54,642 nucleotides of DNA from a virus: positions 1 to 54,642 of IMG/VR virus record IMGVR_UViG_3300021085_001452; one strand, written 5' to 3'. The notes under the pieces were generated by a model. That model ran no database searches. It was not told the origin of the DNA and worked only from the letters and a program-made list of their open reading frames with translations. The position numbers were made by a program, and so were the translations under genes. This document shows, in pieces, positions 16,520 to 24,420 of this stretch (within the stretch, counting starts at the first letter, position 1; each line of letters begins with the position of its first letter).

Positions 16520-16699
16520 ATGAATATGTTACTAAAAGCTAAAGATTGGACACTAGCTAGACTAAAAGAAAGAACATCACTAGATGGTGTTGCACTAATT
16601 GGAGTATGTGGTTCAGTCATTTTATTTGGCGGACTTGCCAAGTTACTGGCCTGGGTTGGATTACTTTGGGGTCTATACACATTGGTAAAAAGTGACTAA
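16520..16699 (+). CDS. Small conserved membrane protein
   Basis: A 59-residue frame with TAGGAGAAA before its ATG. A charged N-terminus (LKAKDWTLARLKERTSLDG) precedes a hydrophobic stretch of about 30 residues (24-53) that could form one or two spans. It fills the gap between gp41 and thyX exactly. Similar small proteins occur in cyanophages at comparable sites, from memory. The function is unknown. Confidence 0.7.
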   Translation: MNMLLKAKDWTLARLKERTSLDGVALIGVCGSVILFGGLAKLLAWVGLLWGLYTLVKSD

Positions 16700-16704
16700 T
16701 ATAT

Positions 16705-17364
16705 ATGTTTGATGTGAAACTTATATCATATTCGCAGCCACCTGCAGAGGTTGAGTTAAATCCCGATCTCTTGCAGATGGTTGCTTATTGTGCTAGGGTA
16801 AGTAATCCTAGTAATCAAAACAATGAAGAAACTTCCGAGAAGCTCGTAAAGTATTTAATTAAACATAAACACTGGAGCCCATTAGAAATGGTAAGTGTAT
16901 GTATGGAAGTAAATACTACCAGAGATATCGCAAGACAAATTCTTCGCCACAGGTCTTTTTCTTTTCAAGAATTTTCACAACGATACGCAGATCCTACTCA
17001 GGATTTAGATTTCGTTACAAGAGAAGCAAGACTACAAGATACAAAGAATAGACAAAATTCTATTGATATACCATTAGAAGATTCAATTAATTATATTTGG
17101 GAATCATACCAAGAAGTGATTATTGAAAGATGTAAGAAAGCATATGATTGGGCAATAGAAGCAGGAATTGCAAAGGAACAGGCCAGGGCAGTATTACCTG
17201 AAGGTCTGACAATGTCCCGTATGTATGTAAATGGAACTCTTCGCTCTTGGATTCATTATATAGAATTAAGAAGCGCAAATGGCACTCAGAAAGAACATAT
17301 GGATATTGCAAAAGCAATTGGCGATATCATCTATAAAATCTTTCCAGTTGATGATGTTATATAA
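16705..17364 (+). CDS. thyX: Flavin-dependent thymidylate synthase (ThyX)
   Basis: Makes dTMP from dUMP with FAD and methylene-tetrahydrofolate. The diagnostic RHR-x2-S-x4-S-x-R motif is present (R81 H82 R83, S86, S91, R93), with LIKHKHWSPLEM upstream and ARAVLPEGLTMSRMYVNGTLRS downstream. At 219 aa it is normal for the family. It supplies dTTP beside NrdA/NrdB. In some modified-DNA phages ThyX relatives act on altered pyrimidines, but nothing here points to that. The tRNA-Ala begins at the base after its stop. Confidence 0.96.
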   Translation: MFDVKLISYSQPPAEVELNPDLLQMVAYCARVSNPSNQNNEETSEKLVKYLIKHKHWSPLEMVSVCMEVNTTRDIARQILRHRSFSFQEFSQRYADPTQDLDFVTREARLQDTKNRQNSIDIPLEDSINYIWESYQEVIIERCKKAYDWAIEAGIAKEQARAVLPEGLTMSRMYVNGTLRSWIHYIELRSANGTQKEHMDIAKAIGDIIYKIFPVDDVI

Positions 17365-17440
17365 GGGGCTGTAGCGCAGTAGGGAGAGCGTCTGGTTTGC
17401 AACCAGAAGGTCGGGGGTTCGATTCCCTCCAGCTCCACCA
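17365..17440 (+). tRNA. tRNA-Ala (anticodon TGC)
   Basis: Cloverleaf: acceptor GGGGCTG pairs with CAGCTCC (one G-T), the D arm is GTAGCGCAGTAGGGAGAGC, the anticodon stem TCTGG/CCAGA holds the loop TTTGCAA (anticodon TGC), and the T arm is GGGGGTTCGATTCCCTC. CCA is encoded at 17438-17440. It is the only tRNA I found. It starts directly after the thyX stop, so it must be cut from the thyX transcript. Confidence 0.97.
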
Positions 17441-17502
17441 TTCTTATAACTAAATGTTACAAGAATGTAACACAATTGTAACAAAAAAGTTTAAGAAACC
17501 TC

Positions 17503-17531
17503 TTTACAAGCACCATTATGCGTAGTATAAT
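17503..17531 (+). promoter_or_regulatory. Sigma70-like promoter
   Basis: TTTACA at 17503-17508, a 17-bp spacer and TATAAT at 17526-17531. GTTACA/GTAACA repeats (17453-17483) lie just upstream, and an AGAGG ribosome binding site follows. Confidence 0.85.
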
Positions 17532-17563
17532 AGTAGTATAAATTAATTAAGAGGAACTACATT

Positions 17564-17911
17564 ATGAAAAACCATCCATTTATTTCTAACAACATTCAAG
17601 AATTTGGTAATTACCTAACAAAGATCAAGGCAGATTACCACAGATGGCAAGATAGGGCTGACGGTTGTACTAAAGTTAAAGATGCAATGTTTGATGACTT
17701 TTGTGAAAACCTAAACTATAAATGTGGTAAGAAATACATGAAGGTTATGAACGGTCATTCAGTTCACTCTTTTATAGTATTGGAAGATGAAGGTAAGTTT
17801 AAGGCTGGAGACATTTTAAAACCAGCATCTTGGGCCACTCCGGCTAAAAACTTTGCGAGAGGAAACATTTTAGATCCTAATGTAAGAGTAGCGTGGACTT
17901 CAGCCCACTAA
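17564..17911 (+). CDS. Conserved hypothetical protein
   Basis: A 115-residue soluble protein. The C-terminal half (SFIVLEDEGKFKAGDILK, ASWATPAKNFARGN) resembles a conserved small protein of cyanophages and host marine bacteria, from memory, with no assigned function. It has its own promoter and a strong AGAGGAA leader, so it is probably an early monocistronic gene. The stop lies at the edge of the A-tract repeat. Confidence 0.7.
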   Translation: MKNHPFISNNIQEFGNYLTKIKADYHRWQDRADGCTKVKDAMFDDFCENLNYKCGKKYMKVMNGHSVHSFIVLEDEGKFKAGDILKPASWATPAKNFARGNILDPNVRVAWTSAH

Positions 17912-17945
17912 AAAAAATGAAAAAAAATGAAAAAAACACTTTACA
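17910..17945 (+). repeat. 36-base A-tract promoter repeat, copy 1
   Basis: Three runs of 7-8 A separated by TG, then CACTTTACA. It is identical over 36 bases to 53720-53755. Both copies end in the -35 box of a promoter and could act as an UP element. Confidence 0.85.
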
Positions 17946-17968
17946 GCCGAAGAAAAACCAGTTATAAT
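17940..17968 (+). promoter_or_regulatory. Sigma70-like promoter with A-tract upstream
   Basis: TTTACA at 17940-17945, a 17-bp spacer and TATAAT at 17963-17968. It lacks the TGTAG seen in most others (CAGT here). AAAGGAG follows before the ATG at 18001. Confidence 0.8.
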
Positions 17969-18000
17969 AGTATAGTAAATTAAATTAAAGGAGTTACATT

Positions 18001-18294
18001 ATGAAAAATTCATTTGAGAAACAAGTCATTCAGGACGTATACAACGAGGTTACTGCCCTTACAGATTCAAAAGTATTAAATATATTACACCAAGTATTTG
18101 ATGTTGATAGTCCTATTAGTGGCAAGACAGTAGGCAGTGATTGGGAAAAATTCATGGCCGAGAAAAGAGTAGTTTTATCTGGCAATCTATATGATGCTTA
18201 TATGAACGGCTTTCCTAATGCAGAGTTCTGTGAGTGTGGCTCACTTTTGGATATTTGCCCAGATGCTTATGAACACATGACCCACGGAGTATAA
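18001..18294 (+). CDS. Hypothetical protein with C-terminal cysteine pattern
   Basis: A 97-residue protein with no domain I recognise. It is mostly helical at the start. The C-terminus has AEFCECGSLLDICPD with three closely spaced cysteines that could bind metal, although the arrangement is not a standard zinc ribbon. It is the first gene of a promoter-led unit that runs through the DNA ligase. Confidence 0.6.
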   Translation: MKNSFEKQVIQDVYNEVTALTDSKVLNILHQVFDVDSPISGKTVGSDWEKFMAEKRVVLSGNLYDAYMNGFPNAEFCECGSLLDICPDAYEHMTHGV

Positions 18295-18501
18295 ATGAGA
18301 GCGTTTAAAGAAATCACACAATGGCCAGACGGAACTCTTAACCACACTTATATTCTTAACGATTACGGCCATTTAGTTGGTTATAGAAATACAGTAACCA
18401 AAGAATACAAACAATTTAAATCACCTATGAAGCAATTCTCCAAATCTAGGAGAAAGTTCATAGAACTAAAACCAGCATCTAAATATATGGAGACTATATG
18501 A
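18295..18501 (+). CDS. Small basic hypothetical protein
   Basis: A 68-residue lysine-rich protein starting at the base after the preceding stop. A short beta-like part (HTYILNDYGHLVGYRN) is followed by a basic KQFSKSRRKFIELK segment. The stop overlaps the ligase ATG. No function can be assigned. Coupling with ligase suggests a DNA-related role at most. Confidence 0.6.
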   Translation: MRAFKEITQWPDGTLNHTYILNDYGHLVGYRNTVTKEYKQFKSPMKQFSKSRRKFIELKPASKYMETI

Positions 18502-19766
18502 AACCTTGGGAAATAATTAAACACCTCGAAACCAATAACTCTAGGCTTTTTAAAGAAGAGGTAGTTTCCCAAAACATTGATGATAAAGAATTCCAAACCG
18601 GAGTTAAACTTGCCCTTAACCCTTATGATACATTCGGCGTTAAATTGATACCTATTTCTAAGAAGGATGGATCAGGGTTAGAGGCAAGTGAATTTATGAA
18701 ACTGGCCCTATCACTTTCCTGTAGATGTCTTACAGGTAATGCAGCGAAGGCAGAGATAGAAGAAACAATGAATAAGGCGACAATGGATCAGTGGAACTAT
18801 TGGTATCGCAGAATACTTCTTAAAGATTTAAAATGTGGAGTATCAGAAAAAACAATCAATAAGATGGGTAAGAAAATTGGATTTGAGATTCCAAGATTTC
18901 ATTGTATGTTGGCCACAAATGGCGAGAACAATAAACACATGAAAGGTGAATGCCTTATCGAGTACAAGTATGATGGGGTAAGAGCTATCACTATAGTAAA
19001 TAATGAAAAGGCCACTATCTATTCTAGGAATGGTAAAGTATATTCCAACTTTCCTCATATCGAAGAAGCCTTGAGTCAGCCAGAGTTCGAAGGAATGGTA
19101 TTTGATGGCGAGATTATGAGTGATAACTTTACAAGTCTTATGAAACAAGTACATAGAAAAGAAGGAGCTCAAACAGAAGATGCATATCTAGCTCTCTTTG
19201 ATATGATTACTATAGAAGAATTTAATGCAGGAGTTTCAATAGACGGCTGTTACGATAGAAAGATTGATATGGAAGAATCACTCCATGGCCTATTACCAGA
19301 TTGTATTAGATTAGTTGATTATGAAATTATCGACCTAGAACAAGAACATGATGTATTCATGCAGATTAATAAAGAAGCCATAGAAAATGGTTATGAAGGA
19401 ATTATGGTAAAACCAGTAGATGGTTTATATGAATGCAAAAGAAGTAATGCTTGGTTTAAGATCAAGCCATATATCGAAGTGACCCTTACAGTAGAAAGTA
19501 TAGAAGAAGGTCAAGGAAAATTCGAAGGAACAACAGGTGCACTAGTATGTGCGGGACACGATGAAGGCAAAGATATTAAAGTCAATGTCGGTGGTGGTCT
19601 TACAGATGTTATTAGAGATAGTATTTGGAAAGATCAAGATGCTGTATTAGGCCAGTTGATAGAGATTAGAGCAGACTCTATATCTCAAAACCAGGATGGG
19701 ACTTATTCATTAAGATTCCCAAGATTTAAAACATTTAGAGGGTTCGTCCCAGGAGAAAAATTATGA
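18498..19766 (+). CDS. 30: ATP-dependent DNA ligase (gp30)
   Basis: Seals nicks in replication and repair. The adenylated lysine is K157 in EYKYDGVRAI (motif I). IYSRNGK (motif Ia/III region), FDGEIMSD (motif III), ENGYEGIMVKP (motif IV) and WFKIKPY (motif V) follow in order. The C-terminal OB domain ends in LRFPRFKTFR. Length 422 aa is somewhat below T4 gp30 (487 aa). The start overlaps the preceding stop (ATGA), and the gene is coupled downstream the same way. Confidence 0.95.
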   Translation: MKPWEIIKHLETNNSRLFKEEVVSQNIDDKEFQTGVKLALNPYDTFGVKLIPISKKDGSGLEASEFMKLALSLSCRCLTGNAAKAEIEETMNKATMDQWNYWYRRILLKDLKCGVSEKTINKMGKKIGFEIPRFHCMLATNGENNKHMKGECLIEYKYDGVRAITIVNNEKATIYSRNGKVYSNFPHIEEALSQPEFEGMVFDGEIMSDNFTSLMKQVHRKEGAQTEDAYLALFDMITIEEFNAGVSIDGCYDRKIDMEESLHGLLPDCIRLVDYEIIDLEQEHDVFMQINKEAIENGYEGIMVKPVDGLYECKRSNAWFKIKPYIEVTLTVESIEEGQGKFEGTTGALVCAGHDEGKDIKVNVGGGLTDVIRDSIWKDQDAVLGQLIEIRADSISQNQDGTYSLRFPRFKTFRGFVPGEKL

Positions 19767-19993
19767 GTAAAAGTAAATATGACTATAAGGGAATTGATAA
19801 AGATTCTACAATCGTGTGGAAGCCAAGAGTATATGACGATCCATTTAAATTCGATTTTGATACAGTTAAGGCTAGAATTGAAAAGGCCGAATCAGAAGGT
19901 TATACTGATGATGTAGAAACTATTAAAACAAATATTAAAAGAGTTGTTAGAGATAACCCAGGAATGTTTGATGACTTCTTGGAATTAGTATAA
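19763..19993 (+). CDS. Small hypothetical protein
   Basis: A 76-residue charged, probably helical protein (FDTVKARIEKAESEG, VETIKTNIKRVVRDN) coupled to ligase by ATGA and to the next gene by TAATG. The motif content is not recognised. It may be a ligase-associated helper, which is only a positional guess. Confidence 0.6.
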   Translation: MSKSKYDYKGIDKDSTIVWKPRVYDDPFKFDFDTVKARIEKAESEGYTDDVETIKTNIKRVVRDNPGMFDDFLELV

Positions 19994-20163
19994 TGGAACC
20001 AGCAGTACCCCAAAGTTGGAAAGTCCTCGCCCAGGAAAAGGGCGGGGGTAAAGTAGTTGCAGAATATTTATTTGCTGTTGAAGAAGAGGCTAAACTTTTT
20101 CAAAAAGATATGAAATATAGAGGCTACAAAACGGAGTTGGAACATATTATATGGAATACTTAA
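19993..20163 (+). CDS. Small hypothetical protein
   Basis: A 56-residue frame starting ATG 19993 on the preceding stop. It reads as a compact alpha/beta fold (SWKVLAQEKGGGKVVAEYLF, EAKLFQKDM). It overlaps the next small gene by 13 bases. Codon use and tight coupling support it being real. Function unknown. Confidence 0.55.
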   Translation: MEPAVPQSWKVLAQEKGGGKVVAEYLFAVEEEAKLFQKDMKYRGYKTELEHIIWNT

Positions 20164-20306
20164 TATTTATTGCATGTATCATTGGTGTTGGATATTCATC
20201 TTATAAAATAGGTGTTAGAGAAGGTGCTGAACGAACAGTAGAAAAGCTAATAGAATCCCGTCTACTCAAAATAGATCACAGAGGTAATCTAACCTCAGGT
20301 AAGTAG
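20151..20306 (+). CDS. Small single-span membrane protein
   Basis: A 51-residue frame starting ATG 20151 within the end of the previous gene, with GGAG 12 bases upstream. The N-terminus is one membrane span (YLIFIACIIGVGYSSYKIGV) followed by a charged tail (REGAERTVEKLIESRLLK). The function is unknown. Confidence 0.6.
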   Translation: MEYLIFIACIIGVGYSSYKIGVREGAERTVEKLIESRLLKIDHRGNLTSGK

Positions 20307-20318
20307 GTCTCCAAATAT

Positions 20319-20326
20319 TATAAATA
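20319..20326 (+). promoter_or_regulatory. T4-late-type promoter box (TATAAATA)
   Basis: An intergenic TATAAATA about 70 bases before the first gene of the putative virion-protein cluster. It stands next to a sigma70-like promoter, so the cluster may be read both early and late. A chance match is possible at this base composition. Confidence 0.45.
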
Positions 20327-20339
20327 GTATTATAAAAAC

Positions 20340-20368
20340 TTTACAGCCAGTTGGTTTTGTAGTATAAT
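20340..20368 (+). promoter_or_regulatory. Sigma70-like promoter
   Basis: TTTACA at 20340-20345, a 17-bp spacer and TATAAT at 20363-20368 after TGTAG. The downstream leader has CGGAGA before the ATG at 20396. Confidence 0.85.
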
Positions 20369-20395
20369 AAATTATATTTAATAAACGGAGACAAT

Positions 20396-21856
20396 ATGAT
20401 AAGATTTAAAAACAGTTTTATGATAGAAGAGCTTAGTGCTCTATCAACTACTGATGATAATCTCAATGCAGTGAAGCTAGTACAAGCAATAGATGATGCA
20501 ATTGCATCCATTGATACAGAAGTAGAATTAGACCTTAGATCAGGCAAATCAAACTCAAAAAAGATTGGCATATCTCAACTGGCAGAAGATAAAAAACGAA
20601 CACTCTTTGCAGGTCTTGCAAGAGAAGTAATAGATAAAGACCCTAACCTAGACCTTATTAAGATTAGTGGTGCAAGGGCTGAGAAAGATTACTACTTTAA
20701 ACATAAAGATATGGAAAAAGCCATTTATGTAAATGTTAGACCAACAGGTGGCCGTAGCTCTCTCGGAGATGATCCACATGAACTTATGACTGCTGCGTTA
20801 TGTCTCTTCCCTAAGAAACATAATATTACCAATTCAGATGAAATGGATAAACTAATAGAATTAGTAAGAGGCCAATTAAAGAAAGTAAGAGGATATAAAC
20901 AGTCACAAGTTGATTCCCTACTCGGTAGTTACCCTAACTTAGCCCAAGCAGTATCAGCCGCAAATATTATTATAGATGCAGGATATGGTGGTGCTGATAT
21001 GGTTTATCTTACAGGCCAATCTTGGGACGATGATGTAAAACAATTTAAAATGTCCAAATATGGGATGCAAGATTTTAATAGTTCTGATTTTATTATTAAG
21101 AAAGGTAATAAGTTTCTAGGAGTATCTTTAAAGAAAAAGAAAAGAACTACAGAAGAAGATCCAACACTGATTAATAAATCATTTACAAAGCTACTTAATG
21201 AACCTAAACTTAAAAAGTTAAAACAGGCAGTAGAGGATGATGCAGGTAGATTTTACGTTCACGTAATCAATCTTGCTCAAAGATTAAGAAAAAGATATCC
21301 CGGCGTGATGTCTGATGAATTATATGATGAATTAAAAAAGAATCCAGCATCAGTAAAAAACTGGAAAAAATATATTAACAGAGTTCCTAATGATTTAATT
21401 AATAGAGTATTAAAAGGTAAGAGAACATTATTCAGAATGATGGGAGAAACAATCCTTGGTCAGTCTGATCTCTTTTCTAATATTCTGGTACAACTTATTT
21501 TTAAATCAGATCTAAAAGAACTACAGAAAGTAAACTTTGATTTTGCTCTAGTAACAGGAATAGGTGACTACGGCCCAAGAAAAGGTGTTGTGGTAGAGAA
21601 GGGCGAATATAAAGATATCGATACAGTTTCAAGTAAACTAGAAGATTTATTCTCCCAGGGCAAACCTAATATGCAATACACTCCAGGTGCAAAACAAGCA
21701 TTCGACCCTGGATCAGGAGCGGCCAATTTAAAGTTTACTCTCTTCATTGGTAAAGTGCCTATAACTAATATTATACTTAGATATAAAGGCAACTTTTCAA
21801 GTGCCCCCAATTTTAATGCTACTATGACAGATGAATTTAAGAGGTTATATAAATGA
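20396..21856 (+). CDS. Large conserved hypothetical, possibly nuclease-fold, start of packaged-protein cluster
   Basis: A 486-residue protein. The N-terminus MIRFKNSFMIEEL resembles the short leaders of its neighbours. Around 238-255, NSSDFIIKKGNKFLGVSLKKKK has the hydrophobic-D ... x-L-K-K layout of PD-(D/E)XK nucleases, with S-L-K in place of E-x-K. This is suggestive only. A helical middle and a strand-rich C-terminus (LKFTLFIGKVPITNIILRY) complete it. It leads the co-directional cluster through 29659 and ends next to the ligase-fold gene. Confidence 0.65.
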   Translation: MIRFKNSFMIEELSALSTTDDNLNAVKLVQAIDDAIASIDTEVELDLRSGKSNSKKIGISQLAEDKKRTLFAGLAREVIDKDPNLDLIKISGARAEKDYYFKHKDMEKAIYVNVRPTGGRSSLGDDPHELMTAALCLFPKKHNITNSDEMDKLIELVRGQLKKVRGYKQSQVDSLLGSYPNLAQAVSAANIIIDAGYGGADMVYLTGQSWDDDVKQFKMSKYGMQDFNSSDFIIKKGNKFLGVSLKKKKRTTEEDPTLINKSFTKLLNEPKLKKLKQAVEDDAGRFYVHVINLAQRLRKRYPGVMSDELYDELKKNPASVKNWKKYINRVPNDLINRVLKGKRTLFRMMGETILGQSDLFSNILVQLIFKSDLKELQKVNFDFALVTGIGDYGPRKGVVVEKGEYKDIDTVSSKLEDLFSQGKPNMQYTPGAKQAFDPGSGAANLKFTLFIGKVPITNIILRYKGNFSSAPNFNATMTDEFKRLYK

Positions 21857-23097
21857 AAAGATTAAGCAATTATACGCCTCTTCAAGAGGCAGCAAAAAAT
21901 ACTCACATGACACACATAGAGGATTTAATCCTTGATGGTGGAGTCAAGGGGGCTCGCCAAGCTATCCTAGCGCTTAGAAGTCTAAGGGATATGTTATCGG
22001 GAAACGCCAAAGCACCAGTGGACGTTACGGTCAAGTGGGACGGAGCCCCCGCCGTCTTTGCAGGAGAGGATCCAGAGACTGGAGAATTCTTTGTTGCCAA
22101 GAAAGGTATCTTTGCTAAAAATCCAAAAGTATACAAAAATTATGCTGACATTGATGCAGATACATCGGGTGATCTTAATAAGAAATTAAAACTAGCCTTC
22201 GATAGTCTTAAAACTCTAGGTATTAAAGGAGTTATTCAGGGCGACTTTATGTATGATAAGGCTGATCTAAAGAAAGAAAAAATCGATGGAGAACCTTATA
22301 TCGTGTTTCATCCCAATACTATTGCATATGCAGTTCCTGCAAAGAGTGCTTTAGCAAAAGAAATTACGGATAGTAAGATTGGTATTGTTTGGCACACTTC
22401 TTATAGTGGTGCTACATTTGAAACTATGAGAGCAGAGTTTGGTAGAGAGATAGTACCAAAATTAAAGAAATCAAAAGATGTATGGATGCAAGATGCTACA
22501 TTGCCCGATTTATCTGGTACAGCAACTCTTACAGCCAAAGAAACTGCAGAGTTAAATAAAAACTTATCTAGTGCTGGTAAGATATTTAAACAGATTGGTG
22601 CAACAGTACTAAAAGAAATAGAATCAAATAAAGAATTGAATTTAGTAATTAATATTTACAATAATAGAATGGTAAGAGAAGGGCAAAGAATTGGTGATAC
22701 TAAGAAACATGCCACTGGCTTAGTTATGTTTGTAAATGATAGGTATCAAAAAGAGATTGATAAAAGATCATCTGATAAAGGAAAACAGACTCAAATAGAT
22801 AAGCGAGATGCATTATTAAAGTTTTTTAGTAAGAATAATATAAAAAACTTAAAATTAATCTTCGATTTACAGAATTTTGTAATAAATAGTAAATTAATTC
22901 TTATAAATAAACTAAACAGTCTTAATAAAATTAATACTTTCGTTAAGACTAAATCCGGATTTAAAGTAACCAACCAAGAAGGTTTTGTTGCTATAGATAA
23001 AATGGAAGGTGGCGCTGTTAAGTTGGTGGATAGATTAGAATTCTCCTACAACAACTTCAGTAAAGATATAATTAAAGGTTGGGATAATCCTAACTAA
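21853..23097 (+). CDS. Ligase-fold nucleotidyltransferase-like phage protein (DUF6267 type)
   Basis: Residues 58-66 read VTVKWDGAP, a K-x-D-G signature of covalent nucleotidyltransferases (ligases, capping enzymes) with K61 as the candidate. FFVAKKGIF follows near 79, GVIQGDFMYD sits near 133, and the C-terminus has NQEGFVAID and GGAVKLVDRLEFS, like motifs IV and V. The family, which I recall as DUF6267, is common in marine T4-like phages without a known substrate. The start MKRLSNYTPLQEAAK has an L-x-E site fitting the T4 prohead protease. Bases 21961-22080 are about 55% GC, well above the surroundings. Confidence 0.75.
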   Translation: MKRLSNYTPLQEAAKNTHMTHIEDLILDGGVKGARQAILALRSLRDMLSGNAKAPVDVTVKWDGAPAVFAGEDPETGEFFVAKKGIFAKNPKVYKNYADIDADTSGDLNKKLKLAFDSLKTLGIKGVIQGDFMYDKADLKKEKIDGEPYIVFHPNTIAYAVPAKSALAKEITDSKIGIVWHTSYSGATFETMRAEFGREIVPKLKKSKDVWMQDATLPDLSGTATLTAKETAELNKNLSSAGKIFKQIGATVLKEIESNKELNLVINIYNNRMVREGQRIGDTKKHATGLVMFVNDRYQKEIDKRSSDKGKQTQIDKRDALLKFFSKNNIKNLKLIFDLQNFVINSKLILINKLNSLNKINTFVKTKSGFKVTNQEGFVAIDKMEGGAVKLVDRLEFSYNNFSKDIIKGWDNPN

Positions 23098-23113
23098 TGG
23101 GAACCAGGGATAA

Positions 23114-24418
23114 ATGAAAAACTTTAGCGACTATATAGTCGAATCGACAAAAGAAATTACAATAGTATTCGGCAGATTTAACCCGCCTACTATTGGGCAC
23201 GAAAAACTTTTTGAAGTACTTAAAAAGGCATCACGTGGAGGAGCATATAGAATATATGCATCTCAATCCCAAGACCCTAAAAAGAACCCACTCGGATTTA
23301 AAGATAAAGTAAAATTCCTTAGAAAAATGTTTCCAAGACATGCAAGAAACATCATGGCAGATAGTGATGTTCGAACAGTTATTGAAATTGCAGTTAAGTT
23401 ATATGACCAAGGGTTTACTAAAATGAATATGGTTGCTGGGTCAGATAGAATAAAAGAGTTTGAAATACTACTTAACAAATATAATGGTGTTCAGGCAAGA
23501 CATGGGTTCTATCAATTCGAAGAAAAAATTAAAGTAATATCTGCTGGAGAACGTGATCCAGATTCAGAAGGTGTTACAGGAATGTCGGCTAGTAAAATGA
23601 GAGCCGCGGCAGCAGATAAAGATTTACAACTATTCTCTACTGGTCTTCCGAAAGGTTATACAGGAGCAGCAGACTTATTCAATGCAGTAAGAAAAGGGAT
23701 GGGTCTTAAAGAAGAGAAAAGCTTTAGGTCTCACATAGAACTACCTACTGTATCAGAAACAAGAGAACAGTTTATTTTAGGTGATATCTTTAATGTTGGT
23801 GATCTAGTAAAATTAAAAGAAGATAATACAGAAGGCAATATTATTACTAAAGGTGCCAATTATCTTACAGTAGCATTTAAAACAGGTAATAAAAAAGTTT
23901 GGTTAGAACAAGTAGAGCTAGTTAAAGAAGGTGGAGAAGATCCAGATATTGGTAAAAGAAAAGGATCACAACCTGCAGGGTACTATAAAGGTTTAGGTAA
24001 ATCAACTAAATCTAAAAGAGCGGCCCACTTTAAGAAGTTCGGTAAGAAAGATGATGATAATCCAGGAGCATATAAACCAGCACCTGGTGATGCAACAGCA
24101 AAAACTAAACCATCTAAACACACTAAGAAATTTAAACAGATGTATGGTGAAATGGCCAAACATCTAACTTTTGAAGATTATATAATAACAGAACAAGATA
24201 GTAAAAAGTCATTAATGAAAAAGGCTGATAAGTCAGGAATGCCATATGCTATCTTAAAGAAAGTTTTTGATAGAGGAGTTGCAGCTTGGAGAACAGGTCA
24301 TAGGCCGGGCACTACTCCTGTACAATGGGGATTAGCACGAGTTAATTCATTCGTAACAAAGTCTGCTGGAACATGGGGTAAAGCAGATAAAGATTTGGCC
24401 GCAAAGGTTAGGGGATAA
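23114..24418 (+). CDS. Multi-domain protein: NMN-adenylyltransferase-like domain plus C-terminal phage domains
   Basis: Residues 15-190 form a HIGH-type nucleotidyltransferase: FGRFNPPTIGHEKL (19-32), MVAGSDRIKEF and GMSASKMRAAA (the S-x-x-x-x-R-like motif). This is close to NMN adenylyltransferases. About 225-270 looks like a KOW/Tudor-type barrel (GDLVKLKEDNTEGNII). A basic linker (GKRKGSQPAGYYKGL, AHFKKFGKKDDDNPG) leads to a terminal domain with FDRGVAAWRTGHRPGTTPVQW, recurring in phage and giant-virus proteins. The N-terminus MKNFSDYIVES looks like a capsid-targeting leader with I-V-E cleavage. Confidence 0.75.
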   Translation: MKNFSDYIVESTKEITIVFGRFNPPTIGHEKLFEVLKKASRGGAYRIYASQSQDPKKNPLGFKDKVKFLRKMFPRHARNIMADSDVRTVIEIAVKLYDQGFTKMNMVAGSDRIKEFEILLNKYNGVQARHGFYQFEEKIKVISAGERDPDSEGVTGMSASKMRAAAADKDLQLFSTGLPKGYTGAADLFNAVRKGMGLKEEKSFRSHIELPTVSETREQFILGDIFNVGDLVKLKEDNTEGNIITKGANYLTVAFKTGNKKVWLEQVELVKEGGEDPDIGKRKGSQPAGYYKGLGKSTKSKRAAHFKKFGKKDDDNPGAYKPAPGDATAKTKPSKHTKKFKQMYGEMAKHLTFEDYIITEQDSKKSLMKKADKSGMPYAILKKVFDRGVAAWRTGHRPGTTPVQWGLARVNSFVTKSAGTWGKADKDLAAKVRG

Positions 24419-24420
24419 CA

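Noticed and set aside
17365-17440. tRNA-Ala as a prophage attachment site
   Set aside because: No integrase or flanking duplicate was seen, and the gene set is that of a lytic T4-like phage.
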